64,000 nt of DNA from Microbacterium oxydans (GTDB lineage Bacteria; Actinomycetota; Actinomycetes; Actinomycetales; Microbacteriaceae). This document shows, piece by piece, positions 62,892-64,000 of this stretch (its first letter is position 1; every line of letters starts with the position of its first letter). The stretch spans positions 109,225-173,224 of the forward strand of contig NZ_JYIW01000019.1 of NCBI RefSeq assembly GCF_000956525.1, in the 5' to 3' direction. A program made the translations under genes and the position numbers. The notes under the pieces are model-generated. The model did no database searches, had not been told where the DNA came from, and saw only the letters and a list, made by a program, of their open reading frames with translations.

Positions 62892-64000
62892 TCACCCGAT
62901 GGCGCGGCCGTCCTTCCACACCCGACGCACGAGCGGCACGCCAGGACGGTAAGCGAGATGGATGCGCGTCGGCGCATCCAGCAGCACGATGTCGGCCCTG
63001 GCACCGGGCACGATCACACCGACATCGTCGCGGCGCAGCGCTCTGGCGCCGCCCGCGGTCGCCGCCCACACGGCCTCGGCCGGGGTCATCCCCATGTCTC
63101 GCACCGCGATCGCGATGCAGAACGGCATCGACGACGTGAAGCTCGAGCCAGGGTTCGTGTCGCAGGCGATCGCGACCGTCACGCCGGCATCGATCAGCCG
63201 GCGGGCGTCAGGATACGGCTGGCGCGTCGAGAACTCGACGCCGGGCAGCAGGGTCAGGACGGTGTCGGATGCGGCGAGCGCCGCGACATCGTCGTCGGTC
63301 AGGTAGGTGCCGTGGTCGACGGATGTCGCGCCGAGCTCGACGGCCAGACGCACGCCATCCCCGGGTCCGAGCTGGCTCGCGTGCACGCGCGGGGCGAGCC
63401 CTCGAGCGATGCCGGCCTCGAGCACCCGTCGCGACTGCGGCACCGTGAAGGCGCCGGTCTCGCAGAACACGTCGATCCATTTCGCGTGCGGCGCGCAGGC
63501 TTCGAGCATGGGTCCCGTGACGAGGTCGACGTACTCGTCGGAGCGATCCGCGTACTCGGCCGGCACGACGTGCGCGCCGAGGAACGTCACCTCCGGCGTC
63601 ACTTCGGCGGCGAGGCGCACGAGACGCTCCTCGTCTGCGACGCTCAGCCCGTAGCCGCTCTTGATCTCGACCGTCGTCGTGCCCTGGGCGAGCATCTCCT
63701 CGAGGAAGCCGCGCAGTCTGGCACGCAGTTCGTCGTCGGTCGCCGCACGGGTGGCCGCGACGGTGGAGCGGATGCCGCCGGCCGCATACCGCTGCCCGGC
63801 CATCCGCGCCTCGAACTCGGCGGCCCGGTCCCCCGCGAACACGAGGTGGCTGTGGCTGTCGACGAAGCCGGGGATCACTGCCCGTCCCTCGGCATCCACC
63901 ACCTCGTCGGCCGCCGGAGCATCCGTCGCCGCACCGACCCAGGCGATGCGATCCCCGTCGATCAGCACCGCCGCGTCCTGCAGCGTCTGCCCCTCCGCCC
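62892..64000 (-). CDS. hutI: Imidazolonepropionase HutI (5' end beyond window)
   Basis: At least 369 residues of the amidohydrolase: metal histidines in [12 protein letters not shown], the EIKSGYGLS and [14 protein letters not shown] segments, and the metal aspartate of [11 protein letters not shown]. It converts imidazolonepropionate to N-formimino-glutamate in histidine breakdown. The frame is open at the right edge, so the start lies outside. Confidence 0.95.
   Translation of the reverse strand, partial: AEGQTLQDAAVLIDGDRIAWVGAATDAPAADEVVDAEGRAVIPGFVDSHSHLVFAGDRAAEFEARMAGQRYAAGGIRSTVAATRAATDDELRARLRGFLEEMLAQGTTTVEIKSGYGLSVADEERLVRLAAEVTPEVTFLGAHVVPAEYADRSDEYVDLVTGPMLEACAPHAKWIDVFCETGAFTVPQSRRVLEAGIARGLAPRVHASQLGPGDGVRLAVELGATSVDHGTYLTDDDVAALAASDTVLTLLPGVEFSTRQPYPDARRLIDAGVTVAIACDTNPGSSFTSSMPFCIAIAVRDMGMTPAEAVWAATAGGARALRRDDVGVIVPGARADIVLLDAPTRIHLAYRPGVPLVRRVWKDGRAIG

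Overview
The window is high-GC DNA from a Gram-positive actinobacterium, most likely a Microbacteriaceae member such as Microbacterium. This rests on codon use, a dnaK-grpE-dnaJ-hspR operon, HNH/DUF222 and DUF3817 genes, LacI/GntR/TetR-controlled transport operons and lipoproteins with LAGC-type lipoboxes. The genus is an inference.

Layout. 1-6.1 kb: a carbohydrate ABC transporter operon (binding lipoprotein, two permeases) running into a short-chain dehydrogenase and a class I aldolase/lyase, read leftwards. A LacI-type palindrome in front of it recurs in front of a truncated lipoprotein gene at position 1. 6.1-11.5 kb: DoxX, then a GntR-tctC-tctB-tctA-lyase operon for a carboxylic acid, with perfect palindromic operators. 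11.5-15.7 kb: the heat-shock chaperone operon with a HAIR operator set against a sigma70 promoter. 15.7-38.9 kb: mixed chromosomal genes, including several regulator/target pairs with visible operators, a DUF1778/GNAT toxin-antitoxin pair, a CDF metal exporter beside His-rich regulators, dCTP deaminase, and a TetR-controlled 2-oxoacid dehydrogenase operon (E1alpha, E1beta, E2). 38,970-39,043: tRNA-Gly(CCC).

39,044-57,031 is the main discovery: a complete 17,988-bp Tn7-like transposon. It begins at the first base after the CCA of tRNA-Gly, has matching TGT...ACA ends with 19-bp repeated putative TnsB sites, and is flanked by a 5-bp duplication CTCCA. Its core is a tightly packed tnsA-tnsB-tnsC-tniQ operon with all catalytic residues visible. 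The TniQ/TnsD-like protein carries five zinc-ribbon units at its C-terminus and is the probable selector of the tRNA-Gly site. No TnsE, Cas gene or CRISPR array was seen. Cargo looks defensive or regulatory: a metallophosphoesterase with a frameshifted partner, a large unknown protein, XRE and HTH regulators, an FRG-domain protein, an ImmA/IrrE-type peptidase operon, a 53-residue zinc-ribbon-like or YjzC-like protein, a SEC-C protein and a small membrane protein.

57,032-64,000: chromosome resumes with the tRNA's displaced terminator, then a fadD-type acyl-CoA ligase, a DUF1295 membrane enzyme, an SGNH hydrolase lipoprotein, a tandem pair of paralogous unknown genes, a lipoprotein, and hutI running off the end.
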